A stretch of 64,000 nt of DNA from Chryseobacterium nepalense. Its GTDB lineage: Bacteria; Bacteroidota; Bacteroidia; Flavobacteriales; Weeksellaceae. Positions 54,386-61,852 of this stretch are shown piece after piece. The position numbers were made by a program, and so were the translations under genes. Each line of letters opens with the position of its first letter. Positions within the stretch are counted from its first letter, which is position 1. A model generated the notes under the pieces. That model worked only from the letters and a program-made list of their open reading frames with translations, ran no database searches and had not been told where the DNA came from. Where the stretch lies: NCBI RefSeq assembly GCF_023195755.1, contig NZ_CP096203.1:3472001-3536000 (forward strand), written 5' to 3'.

Positions 54386-54418
54386 TTTTCTGTGTATTAA
54401 TAAGGATTTGATATTTCT

Positions 54419-54426
54419 CAAATTTA
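54419..54426 (-). promoter_or_regulatory. -7 box of the small membrane protein gene
   Basis: TAAATTTG on the minus strand, 34 bases before the ATG at 54385. Confidence 0.4.
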
Positions 54427-54584
54427 ACTAATTTGAAACAAACTCCATACAAATAATATACCTTAAACTTTTTTAAGACAATTATTTACCATTTTAAAAG
54501 GAAAAATTACCGGATAATACATCTTATAAACAGCAGGAAACTGAAATTTAAACAAAATTTCATATACCAAAAATTCAAAACCCG

Positions 54585-54592
54585 TAAATTTG
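54585..54592 (+). promoter_or_regulatory. -7 box of the PafA-like gene
   Basis: TAAATTTG. The in-frame TTG at 54590 lies inside this box and cannot be the start; the ATG at 54614 follows about 22 bases later. Confidence 0.5.
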
Positions 54593-54613
54593 CTCACAAT
54601 AAAATGTAATTCA

Positions 54614-56260
54614 ATGCTTAGGAAAATTTCGATTGCAACAGCAGTTATTGTATCTGTAACGGCAATCAACGCGCAGAAGATTAAAAATTCCAGACTGGAA
54701 AGGCCGAAGTTGGTGGTGGGACTGGTGGTAGACCAGATGAGATGGGATTATTTATACCGTTATTATAACAAATACGGCAATGATGGTTTTAAAAGATTAC
54801 TGAATACGGGCTATTCTCTGAATAACGTTCATATCCCTTATGTACCCACTGTTACGGCATTGGGACACACCTGCATCTATACGGGATCAGTTCCGGCCAT
54901 TCACGGTATTGCAGGAAATGACTGGACAGATAAGGAAACCGGCAAAAATGTGTACTGTACCACAGACGAGTCGGTAACACCGGTTGGGACTACCAATACA
55001 AAAGTAGGAAGCCACTCTCCGAAGAATTTATGGTCAACCACTATCAGTGACGAACTGAGAATGGCTACTAATTTTCAGGGTAAAGTAATTGGTGTTTCTC
55101 TTAAAGACAGGGCTTCTATTTTACCGGCAGGTCATACCCCGAACGGTGCTTTCTGGTTTGATGATTCTACGGGAGATTTTATTACGAGCAGCTGGTATAT
55201 GAATGATCTTCCGCAGTGGGTAAAAGCTTTCAATGCGCAGAAAATGCCGGAAAAATTGGTTGCTAATGGATGGAGTACCCTTCTTCCTATTGATCAGTAT
55301 ACTGAAAGTTCACCGGATAATTCTACGTGGGAAGGATTATTAGGAAGTGCAAAAACACCTGTTTTTCCTTACAGCAATCTGGCTTCGGATTATAAAGATA
55401 AAAAAGATAATATCCGGTATACGCCATTCGGGAATACACTGACCCTGAAACTTGCCGAAGCGGCAGTAGAAGGAGAAAAGCTGGGAAGTGATGATGTGGT
55501 GGATATGTTGGCCGTAAACCTTGCTTCCACAGATTACGCAGGACATAAATTCGGACCCAACTCTATTGAGGTTGAAGATGTATATTTAAGGCTGGATCAG
55601 GATCTTGCACAGTTTTTTAATTATCTTGACTCTAAAGTAGGAAAAGGGCAGTACACTGTTTTTCTTTCCGCAGATCATGGCGGTGCACATTCTGTAGGCT
55701 TTCTGCAGGAACATAAAATTACTACCGGATTTTTTGGCGACGGAATGGAAAAAAATATGAATGATAAGCTGAAAGAAAAATTCGGAGTTGATAAACTTAT
55801 TAATGCCATTGATAATTATCAGATCTATTTCGACAGGAAACTTCTTAAAGAACATAAACTTGATCTGGATGTGGTAAGAGATTTCACCGTTGAGGAAATT
55901 GAAAATGATCCGAATGACCTTTACGCCGTTTCGGTGACAAAGGTACAGCAATCTACGATTCCGGAACCGATTAAACAAAGAATTATCAACGGGATCAACA
56001 GACAGCGAAGCGGAGATATTCAGCTGATCTCACACGATTCAATGCTTCCGCCTTATTCTAAAACAGGAACAACGCATAGTGTATGGAATTCTTATGATTC
56101 ACATATTCCTTTGATTTTTATGGGCTGGGGAATTCAACATGGCGAAAGCAATAAAGCATATTTCATGACGGATATTGCTCCTACGGTTTCTTCTTTACTT
56201 AAAATACAGTTTCCAAGCGGGAACATAGGAAATCCCATAACGGAAGTAATCGGAAAATAA
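54614..56260 (+). CDS. pafA: PafA-type alkaline phosphatase
   Basis: Phosphate-irrepressible alkaline phosphatase, a zinc phosphomonoesterase of the AP superfamily. The 548 residues agree with the Elizabethkingia enzyme (about 546). Signal peptide about 1-20 (ending AINAQ). The nucleophile Thr in YVPTVTALGHT falls at residue 79 with this start, which is the number I recall for PafA. Metal ligands and helpers are visible in GLVVDQMRWD, GIAGNDW, SLKDRASILP, NLASTDYAGHKFGP, FLSADHGGAHS and TGTTHSVWN. Expected periplasmic; it frees phosphate from organic esters. Monocistronic, ahead of an inverted-repeat element. Confidence 0.93.
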   Translation: MLRKISIATAVIVSVTAINAQKIKNSRLERPKLVVGLVVDQMRWDYLYRYYNKYGNDGFKRLLNTGYSLNNVHIPYVPTVTALGHTCIYTGSVPAIHGIAGNDWTDKETGKNVYCTTDESVTPVGTTNTKVGSHSPKNLWSTTISDELRMATNFQGKVIGVSLKDRASILPAGHTPNGAFWFDDSTGDFITSSWYMNDLPQWVKAFNAQKMPEKLVANGWSTLLPIDQYTESSPDNSTWEGLLGSAKTPVFPYSNLASDYKDKKDNIRYTPFGNTLTLKLAEAAVEGEKLGSDDVVDMLAVNLASTDYAGHKFGPNSIEVEDVYLRLDQDLAQFFNYLDSKVGKGQYTVFLSADHGGAHSVGFLQEHKITTGFFGDGMEKNMNDKLKEKFGVDKLINAIDNYQIYFDRKLLKEHKLDLDVVRDFTVEEIENDPNDLYAVSVTKVQQSTIPEPIKQRIINGINRQRSGDIQLISHDSMLPPYSKTGTTHSVWNSYDSHIPLIFMGWGIQHGESNKAYFMTDIAPTVSSLLKIQFPSGNIGNPITEVIGK

Positions 56261-56283
56261 TTTTTTTGAAAAACTGTCTAAGC

Positions 56284-56442
56284 TTTTTACCGCAAAAAGT
56301 ACAAAGAATAATATAGTTTTAAAGCTTATCATTGCGTAAGATTAAAAGAATCTCAAAGTTTTAAAAATCTTTGATTTTTATTCTTTTGAAAGCCTTATTA
56401 ACGAAGATTTGCAATAACTTTTGTCTCTTTTGCGGTTAAAAA
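56284..56442. repeat. inverted-repeat-bounded element with internal hairpin
   Basis: The left arm ctttttaccgcaaaa (56284-56306) matches the reverse complement of the right arm (56418-56442, tttttaaccgcaaaag) over about 23 bp with few differences. An internal imperfect hairpin lies at about 56343-56390 (aaaagaatctcaaag / ctttgatttttattctttt). No ORF, so a MITE-like or REPIN-like unit is suggested. Confidence 0.5.
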
Positions 56443-56456
56443 TAAATTAGCATAAA

Positions 56457-56484
56457 AAATCCTTAACAACTTTGTTAAGGATTT
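56457..56484. terminator. bidirectional terminator between pafA and the Crp-type gene
   Basis: Stem aaatccttaac / gttaaggattt with loop aacttt, flanked by A- and T-runs. Confidence 0.85.
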
Positions 56485-56490
56485 TTTTAT

Positions 56491-57087
56491 TCAGACGAAT
56501 ATTTTAGTGCCGTCTATTTTCAGCATATTCTGTTTCTCCATCTTTTTAATGGCCCGGATCACCGTTTCTATCCGCATTCCGGTAAGTGATGCAAGCTGCT
56601 GCCTGGTATACGGAATATGAAAAGAAAATTTGTCATTAAACCCGAAATGGTTTTTCACATGGTTCAAAATAAGATTGAGCTTCGTTACGGGATCCTGAAA
56701 AGAAAACGGTGCAGAGGTAATGTGCTTATAACGCATACGGTCTGCCGTATAAGAGTACATGCTGAAGATCAGCTGAGGCTTTTTCAGAAGGAGTTCAATT
56801 AGTCTGTTCTTTTCAAGTTTTATAATTTCGCAGTAAGTAACGGCAATTGCATTAACCGCATATTTTTTATCATGAAAAAGATAGGTTTCGGCCAGACAAT
56901 GACCATCGAAAGGTATCCCGTGGATAAACTCTTTACCGTCTTCCAGGAAGCTGCTTATTTTTACAGTACCGGTTTTTATTTGCAAATAATACTTCGGAGT
57001 GCTCTCTTCTTCAAAGATATATTCACCGGAATTATAATTTTGTTGCTCGGCACCATGTGAAAACAAGAGGTTTTCGCATATGATCAT
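56491..57087 (-). CDS. Crp/Fnr-family transcriptional regulator
   Basis: A 198-residue protein: cyclic-nucleotide-binding-like sensor (about 15-110, YIFEEESTPKYYLQIKTGTVKISSF and GHCLAETYLF), dimer helix, then a Crp HTH (about 140-198, IPYTRQQLASLTGMRIETVIRAIKKMEKQNM). No Fnr-type cysteines at the N-terminus, so oxygen sensing by a cluster is unlikely. Effector unknown. Confidence 0.88.
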   Translation of the reverse strand: MIICENLLFSHGAEQQNYNSGEYIFEEESTPKYYLQIKTGTVKISSFLEDGKEFIHGIPFDGHCLAETYLFHDKKYAVNAIAVTYCEIIKLEKNRLIELLLKKPQLIFSMYSYTADRMRYKHITSAPFSFQDPVTKLNLILNHVKNHFGFNDKFSFHIPYTRQQLASLTGMRIETVIRAIKKMEKQNMLKIDGTKIFV

Positions 57088-57280
57088 ATTCTAACTGTTA
57101 TTTGTTTGAGATAAAATTAACAAATAAACATGTTGATTAAAAATTTATTAATACCACATACATGCCTTATACAGGGAGATACAGAGAATAACTCTAAAAA
57201 TTGAAATACCTATTATGAACGGTATGATAACAACCATTTTTTGTATATTATTGATTAGTTCATACCAAACGGATAAAATT

Positions 57281-57313
57281 AAATGGCAGTACACAATCTG
57301 TATACCGCCATTT
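57281..57313 (-). terminator. probable terminator of the barnase-barstar operon
   Basis: Arms aaatggc / gccattt with additional weaker pairing inside, followed on the minus strand by a short T-rich run; 24 bases past the barstar stop. Confidence 0.5.
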
Positions 57314-57336
57314 AGATTTTATAGAATTATAAAAAA

Positions 57337-57645
57337 TTAATCTTCATCATCTTCAGGTTCGTCTTCATCATCGTATTGCTCCAGAAAATACGTAAAAGTA
57401 AATTCTTCCATCTGATCTTCCGCATCTTCCAGTACGGTAAGAAGATCTTCAAAAATTTCGAGCTGATCCACCGTCATATTAACGAATTCAATATGAAGCG
57501 GCATTTCAAGTCCGCCGGTAATAATATCCGATAGCGCATCCAGATTATCTCCGAAATATTCCGGAAGTGGAAGCTTTGTTTTTAATTGTGCATAGAAGTC
57601 TTCATAATCTCCTATGTCTGTAAAATCAATATATATTGTTTTCAT
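57337..57645 (-). CDS. barstar-type ribonuclease inhibitor
   Basis: A 102-residue acidic protein, the immunity partner of the barnase gene just upstream. The second-helix motif PEYFGDNLDALSD matches barstar's PEYYGENLDALWD, with the two acidic residues (Asp36, Asp40) that plug the enzyme's active site. The C-terminal tail is very acidic (EDEPEDDED). It stays cytoplasmic to protect the cell before the enzyme is exported. It begins 24 bases after the barnase stop. Confidence 0.92.
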   Translation of the reverse strand: MKTIYIDFTDIGDYEDFYAQLKTKLPLPEYFGDNLDALSDIITGGLEMPLHIEFVNMTVDQLEIFEDLLTVLEDAEDQMEEFTFTYFLEQYDDEDEPEDDED

Positions 57646-57669
57646 AATTTTTTAGATACTATTCATTAA

Positions 57670-58170
57670 TTACTGCTTTTCAAAGCTTTTGTAATGATTT
57701 TTTGTGAGATACACATCACCGTTTTTTGTAAAAATAATACGGTCTGCATTTCTGTTTCCGCAATGATAATTAACATCGGCCTCAAAATAGATTTGTCCTT
57801 CAGGTAAAGATTTTTCGCGGTTCCCGAATGGATCTCCGCCAATCGCTTTTCCAGGCAATACTTCGCAAAGATTTCCTTCAGAAGGCTTCCATCCCATTTT
57901 TCTGGCTTCATTTTTAGTAATGTAATAGTCCGGAAGCTTATGATTTTGCTTTACAAAGCGGATAACCGTATTTTGTTCCGTAAGCTGATCTACAGATTGC
58001 TGCTGTTCTGAAGAATTATCTGGTGCTGAAGACCCGGCACTGCTGTATTCTACAACGGGTTTTGCATGATCTTTTTGATCTTCAATAAAATTCCGGTAAA
58101 TATACATCGCCGACATCCCGAAAAGAAGTCCGAGGCAGATGAAAAACAGAGATCTTGTTTTACTGTTCAT
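57670..58170 (-). CDS. barnase-type extracytoplasmic ribonuclease
   Basis: Guanyl-preferring RNase of the N1/T1/barnase family. Start at ATG 58170 (MNSKTRSLFF), giving 166 residues. An N-terminal hydrophobic span (about 7-26) acts as signal or anchor; a Ser/Gln-rich linker (about 40-65) precedes the catalytic domain (about 68-166). All four catalytic residues of barnase are found with matching spacing: Lys86 in DYYITKNEA, Glu130 in YFEADVNY, Arg144 in NADRIIF and His159 in KNHYKSF. The enzyme therefore should be active. Neighbouring barstar provides immunity. Confidence 0.92.
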   Translation of the reverse strand: MNSKTRSLFFICLGLLFGMSAMYIYRNFIEDQKDHAKPVVEYSSAGSSAPDNSSEQQQSVDQLTEQNTVIRFVKQNHKLPDYYITKNEARKMGWKPSEGNLCEVLPGKAIGGDPFGNREKSLPEGQIYFEADVNYHCGNRNADRIIFTKNGDVYLTKNHYKSFEKQ

Positions 58171-58189
58171 AGTTTTTAATTTAAAAAAA

Positions 58190-58335
58190 TATAACAATCT
58201 AAGAATCTAACAATGTAAAAATTAAAAGATGTAATAATATTTAATAAAATAACTAAAGATAATCAGAGTTTGAAAACTCACTTTATTACATTAGTAAACT
58301 GCTACATTGTTACATTATCAAATTGTTCCATTAAA
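58190..58335. repeat. ACATTGTTAC-type dispersed repeat, copy 1
   Basis: Two halves in inverted relation: aatataacaatctaag with taacaatgtaaaaa on the left, and ttagtaaactgctacattg with ttacattatcaaattg on the right. The block gtaaactgStacattg is shared with 61775-61852. It lies between the barnase gene and the nadE stop; no gene. Confidence 0.6.
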
Positions 58336-59127
58336 TTATCCTCTCCATTCTTCCGGAATATCACAGATCGGAATAGGAACCATTTTATGTTTTGCCGCTT
58401 TATGCATTCTGTCGAAGATCATGAATACTTCCTTATCGCGGCCTTCATAATCTTCCACCGCTTTTATGCCGTATTCTTTCTGAATTTTTTCAAGCTCGGG
58501 ATAAGTTGCCCCGATCTGGTCTTCATCAGTTCTGTCTGCATCCCAAAGTCCGTCGGTAGGAATCGCATTCTGAATACTTTCTATAAGGTTGAGAGATCTT
58601 GCCAGCTCGTACACCTCGGTTTTATAAAGATCGGCGATAGGCGAAACATCTACACCGCCGTCTCCGTATTTTGTGTAAAATCCTATTCCAAAATCTTCCA
58701 CTTTATTTCCCGTTCCGCAAACCAGAAGTCCGTGAAGCTGCCCGAAATAATAAAGCGTAAGCATTCTTAAACGCGATCTTGTATTAGCCAGAGCCAGATT
58801 ATTGCTCCATCTTCCTTCCACATGATCATGAACAATTCCTTCAAAACTTTCGAAAACTGGTGTCAGGTTAATGGTCTTTCCCTGCACATTAGGAAATTTT
58901 TTCTTTAGATCTTCAATATGATCCTGTGCGCGGTTTACCTGGTCTTCTTTCTGACGGATAGGCATTTCCAACAGTAAAACCTCAAGTCCTGTCATTGCGC
59001 AAAGGGTAGAAACCACTCCGGAATCCACACCTCCCGAAACCCCGATTACATATCCTTTTGCATTAGCTTTTACCGCATAATCTTTCAGCCAGTTGACAAT
59101 ATGGTCTATTACTTTTTGTGTCTGCAT
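58336..59127 (-). CDS. nadE: NAD+ synthetase, ammonia-dependent type
   Basis: Makes NAD+ from nicotinate adenine dinucleotide, ATP and ammonia. A 263-residue protein with the PP-loop SGGVDS (residues 31-36), then LLEMPIRQ, LANTRSRLRMLTLYYF and GTGNKVEDFGIGFYTKYGDGGVDVSPIADLYK-type segments that match NadE. No N-terminal glutaminase domain, so free ammonia is the donor. nadE beside gldB and gldC is a recurring arrangement in flavobacteria. Confidence 0.95.
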   Translation of the reverse strand: MQTQKVIDHIVNWLKDYAVKANAKGYVIGVSGGVDSGVVSTLCAMTGLEVLLLEMPIRQKEDQVNRAQDHIEDLKKKFPNVQGKTINLTPVFESFEGIVHDHVEGRWSNNLALANTRSRLRMLTLYYFGQLHGLLVCGTGNKVEDFGIGFYTKYGDGGVDVSPIADLYKTEVYELARSLNLIESIQNAIPTDGLWDADRTDEDQIGATYPELEKIQKEYGIKAVEDYEGRDKEVFMIFDRMHKAAKHKMVPIPICDIPEEWRG

Positions 59128-59186
59128 TGTTATATTTTTTTAATCTGTTTATAAGAATTTCAAAATTAAATGTTTTGAAAATAGTA

Positions 59187-59711
59187 TTAAAAATAATTTT
59201 TATGATTCAGCTCGTACCAGAAACAAATACCGTCCGGTTCTGTAAAATCTCCGGTTTTTATGAAACCCAGTTTTTTCAGAACATAATGGGAAGCATGGTT
59301 TTCAGAATGAGCATGAGCGTAAATAACATCAATTTTTAAACCATTAAAGCCAAAATCAAGCGAAGCCCTTGCAGATTCTGAGGCATATCCTTTTCCCCAA
59401 TATTCAGGCATGAAACGATAGCCGAGATCATAAACATTTTTATAGCCGTTCACTTCCCGGGCCAGAAATTTAAGCCCACTCCATCCGATCAGCAGTCCGC
59501 TTTGTTTTTCGATAACGGCAAGTCTTCCCACTCCATAATCTTCATATTGCTGCCGGATCATGGTAATAATGTTTTCAGTTTCACGGATATGGGTGAGAGG
59601 CGGCATTCCGATGTATTTCATGACTTCAGGATGGGAATCCATCAGAAACATACGCTCTGCGTCTGTTTCTTCAAATTTTCTCATGATCAGTCTTTCGGTT
59701 TCCAGTTGCAT
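59187..59711 (-). CDS. GNAT N-acetyltransferase, RimJ/RimL type
   Basis: A 174-residue protein beginning METERL-like (MQLETERLIMRKFEETDAE), with YDLGYRFMPEYWGKGYASESARASLDFGF as the acetyl-CoA loop and NHASHYVLKKLGFIKTGDF as the last strands: the signature of ribosomal-protein-alanine-acetyltransferase-like GNATs. Starts 2 bases after the LRR gene stop, so co-transcribed with it. Substrate unknown. Confidence 0.88.
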   Translation of the reverse strand: MQLETERLIMRKFEETDAERMFLMDSHPEVMKYIGMPPLTHIRETENIITMIRQQYEDYGVGRLAVIEKQSGLLIGWSGLKFLAREVNGYKNVYDLGYRFMPEYWGKGYASESARASLDFGFNGLKIDVIYAHAHSENHASHYVLKKLGFIKTGDFTEPDGICFWYELNHKNYF

Positions 59712-59713
59712 TT

Positions 59714-60355
59714 TTATTGTTGGTGAAATCCAAAAATGGTCACATCTTTAGCTCCTTTTTTAATATCATCTTCCCGGATGGGATTTTGTTTTATATTCAG
59801 AGTTTCTAAATTCAGATTTTGAGAAATGTCCAGTTTTCGGATAAAATTATGTTCCAGATTTATATTTTTAAGATTTCTAAGGCCGCTGATATCAATGGCT
59901 TTAATTTTATTTAAAGATACGGTTAATTGGGTAATTGCAGGAGTGGATTTCAATAAAATATTTTGAATCATATTATCATCAAGATACAGCGAGGTAAGGT
60001 TTTTAAGGTTTTCGGCACTGAAGGAAGAAATCTTACACCGGGTACAGGAAAACAGCCTGAGGCAGCCCATGTTTTTTACGGAAATTACGGAAATCTTATT
60101 ATCGTCCAATACGATCATTTTTGCATTCTTAAAATACGGAAGGTCTTCCATTGAGGTAATGCCTTTTCCTACCAGAAAAAGATTTTCAACGTGATCGGCT
60201 TCAGACTGAACAATATTTCCGTCTTTATTAAGATCAAAGTTTTCGATAATGGCTTTTTCAAAGTTTTTATCTTTAAATATAATTTTCTGAGCATTGAAAA
60301 AAGGGAATAACGAAATCAAAAGCCAGAAGGATATTATTTTATTTTTCATTATCAT
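59714..60355 (-). CDS. secreted leucine-rich-repeat protein
   Basis: A 213-residue protein with signal peptide (about 3-22, ending FFNAQ) and about six short leucine-rich repeats (NLFLVGKGITSMEDL, KMIVLDDNKISVISV, LTSLYLDDNMIQNIL, QLTVSLNKIKAIDI, NINLEHNFIRKLDI, ETLNIKQNPI). It looks like a small envelope protein for protein binding. A second ATG lies at 60349. Operon with the GNAT gene; its start region faces the gldB promoter on the other strand. Confidence 0.82.
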   Translation of the reverse strand: MIMKNKIISFWLLISLFPFFNAQKIIFKDKNFEKAIIENFDLNKDGNIVQSEADHVENLFLVGKGITSMEDLPYFKNAKMIVLDDNKISVISVKNMGCLRLFSCTRCKISSFSAENLKNLTSLYLDDNMIQNILLKSTPAITQLTVSLNKIKAIDISGLRNLKNINLEHNFIRKLDISQNLNLETLNIKQNPIREDDIKKGAKDVTIFGFHQQ

Positions 60356-60371
60356 TTTATGTTTAAATCAC

Positions 60372-60379
60372 TATTTTTG
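60372..60379 (+). promoter_or_regulatory. -7 box of gldB-gldC
   Basis: TATTTTTG fits TAnnTTTG, 23 bases before the gldB ATG at 60403. No clear -33 box. Confidence 0.45.
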
Positions 60380-60402
60380 TAGACTTAATTTCATGTAAAA
60401 AT

Positions 60403-61383
60403 ATGAAGATTTTCAGAATTGTTGCACTTTCACTAGTATTCGTTTTGGGATTAAATTCCTGTAAAAAAGAACCTGAAAATAAATGGAAAGTTGAAGTAAA
60501 GAATCCTGCTGAAAAAGTAGAAATTATCGATATTTCCAAAAACTTTTATGATCAGAATTTTCCTTTAACACAATTTAAATCAGAATTTCCGTGGTTCCAG
60601 GGAACAGTAAATGATGCCGATTTTGTTAAACGTAGAGCGGATCAGGAAGAAATAAAAATTTACAAGGAAGCTATTGCTAAAATAGATGAGAAAAAACTTC
60701 AGACAGACCTTCAGGATCTGTTTACCCATATAAAATATTATTTCCCGGCATTCAAAAGCCCGAAAGTATATCTCTTTTCGTCTGCCTTGCAGATGGTTCA
60801 GGATCCTATTTTTTACGATCCGAAAGGAAATCTGCTGTTTGTTGATGTCACAGGTTTTATGGGAGAGGGAAATCCTAATTATAAAGGGCTTGAGATGTAT
60901 TTCCAGAAATCGATGAACCCCAATAATATCGTACCGAAAGTTGCCCAGATTTTTGCAGAAGGTTTTGTGAAAGAATCTCCCGACCATCAGAAATTTATAG
61001 ACATGATCATTCTTAATGGTAAGATCATGATTCTGAAAGATGCATTTCTGCCGACTTATCCGGATTATCTGAAAATGAACTATACCCAGAAGCAATATGA
61101 ATGGGCGGTAGCTAATGAAGCCAATATCTGGAATTATTTTGTAGAAAATAATATCATTTTTGGAGATGATCATCGATTGGAAGACCGTTTTATTGCTCCC
61201 GGACCGTTCTCAAAGTTTTATACGGAAATTGATAATGAATCTTCACCACAGGTTGGAATTTTCACGGGATGGCAGATTTGTAAAGCGTATCTTAATCAAA
61301 AACCTGACATTAAACTTCAGGATTTCCTGAATACGGATGCTACGGTTATTTTTAATCAGTCTGGGTACAAACCGAAATTATAA
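60403..61383 (+). CDS. gldB: gliding-motility lipoprotein GldB
   Basis: A 326-residue lipoprotein with signal ending LGLNSC-KKE. The family pattern is seen in NFYDQNFPLTQFKSEFPWFQGTV, DLFTHIKYYFPAFKSPKVYLFSS and LFVDVTGFMGEGNPNYKGLEMYF. GldB is needed for gliding in F. johnsoniae and is kept even in non-gliding Bacteroidota, presumably for T9SS-linked or other envelope work. It is followed by gldC after 57 bases. Confidence 0.93.
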   Translation: MKIFRIVALSLVFVLGLNSCKKEPENKWKVEVKNPAEKVEIIDISKNFYDQNFPLTQFKSEFPWFQGTVNDADFVKRRADQEEIKIYKEAIAKIDEKKLQTDLQDLFTHIKYYFPAFKSPKVYLFSSALQMVQDPIFYDPKGNLLFVDVTGFMGEGNPNYKGLEMYFQKSMNPNNIVPKVAQIFAEGFVKESPDHQKFIDMIILNGKIMILKDAFLPTYPDYLKMNYTQKQYEWAVANEANIWNYFVENNIIFGDDHRLEDRFIAPGPFSKFYTEIDNESSPQVGIFTGWQICKAYLNQKPDIKLQDFLNTDATVIFNQSGYKPKL

Positions 61384-61440
61384 GAAATAAGCTGTAAAAT
61401 ATACGGCTGATAAATATAGAAATTTAGAAAATAGAATGTT

Positions 61441-61767
61441 ATGAGAAAAACTCAGATTACCATAGATGTAGAATTGGATGAAAATCATATCCCCGAAAAT
61501 ATCACCTGGAATGCTCAGGACGGAGGAATTGAAAAAGAACCTACAAAAGCAACCATGATTTCAGTGTGGGACGACAAAGCCATGGAGGCTTTGAGAATTG
61601 ATCTTTGGACTAAAGAAATGCCGGTAGACCAAATGAAAATGTTTATCCATCAGATTTTGGTTTCTCTAGGAAATACTTATCAGAGAGCAACCGGTGAAGA
61701 AGATGTAGCACAGTGGATGGAAGAAATAGCAGAAGAGTTTGCCGTAAAATCGGTGATAAAAATGTAA
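61441..61767 (+). CDS. gldC: gliding-motility protein GldC
   Basis: A 108-residue cytoplasmic protein beginning MRKTQITIDVELDENHIPENI, with WNAQDGGIEKEPTKATMISVWD and DQMKMFIHQILVSLGNTY as GldC marks. GldC aids gliding in F. johnsoniae but is not strictly required. The gldB-gldC order and the nearby nadE are conserved in flavobacteria. Confidence 0.93.
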   Translation: MRKTQITIDVELDENHIPENITWNAQDGGIEKEPTKATMISVWDDKAMEALRIDLWTKEMPVDQMKMFIHQILVSLGNTYQRATGEEDVAQWMEEIAEEFAVKSVIKM

Positions 61768-61774
61768 GAATTAA

Positions 61775-61852
61775 TATAACAATGTATCAGTCTAGCAATG
61801 TAATAAATATTGGTAAACTGGTACATTGATACATTGTTAAATTATTAAGATT
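61775..61852. repeat. ACATTGTTAC-type dispersed repeat, copy 2
   Basis: Inverted halves: taacaatgtatca and gcaatgtaataa on the left, ggtaaactggtacattg and atacattgttaaattatt on the right. It shares gtaaactgStacattg with the copy at 58190-58335 in the same orientation. It fills the whole gap between gldC and the trans-sulfuration gene. Confidence 0.65.

Noticed and set aside
58270..58770. 166-residue plus-strand frame
   Set aside because: Runs antisense through the 3' half of nadE and the repeat before it; composition is that of a shadow frame.
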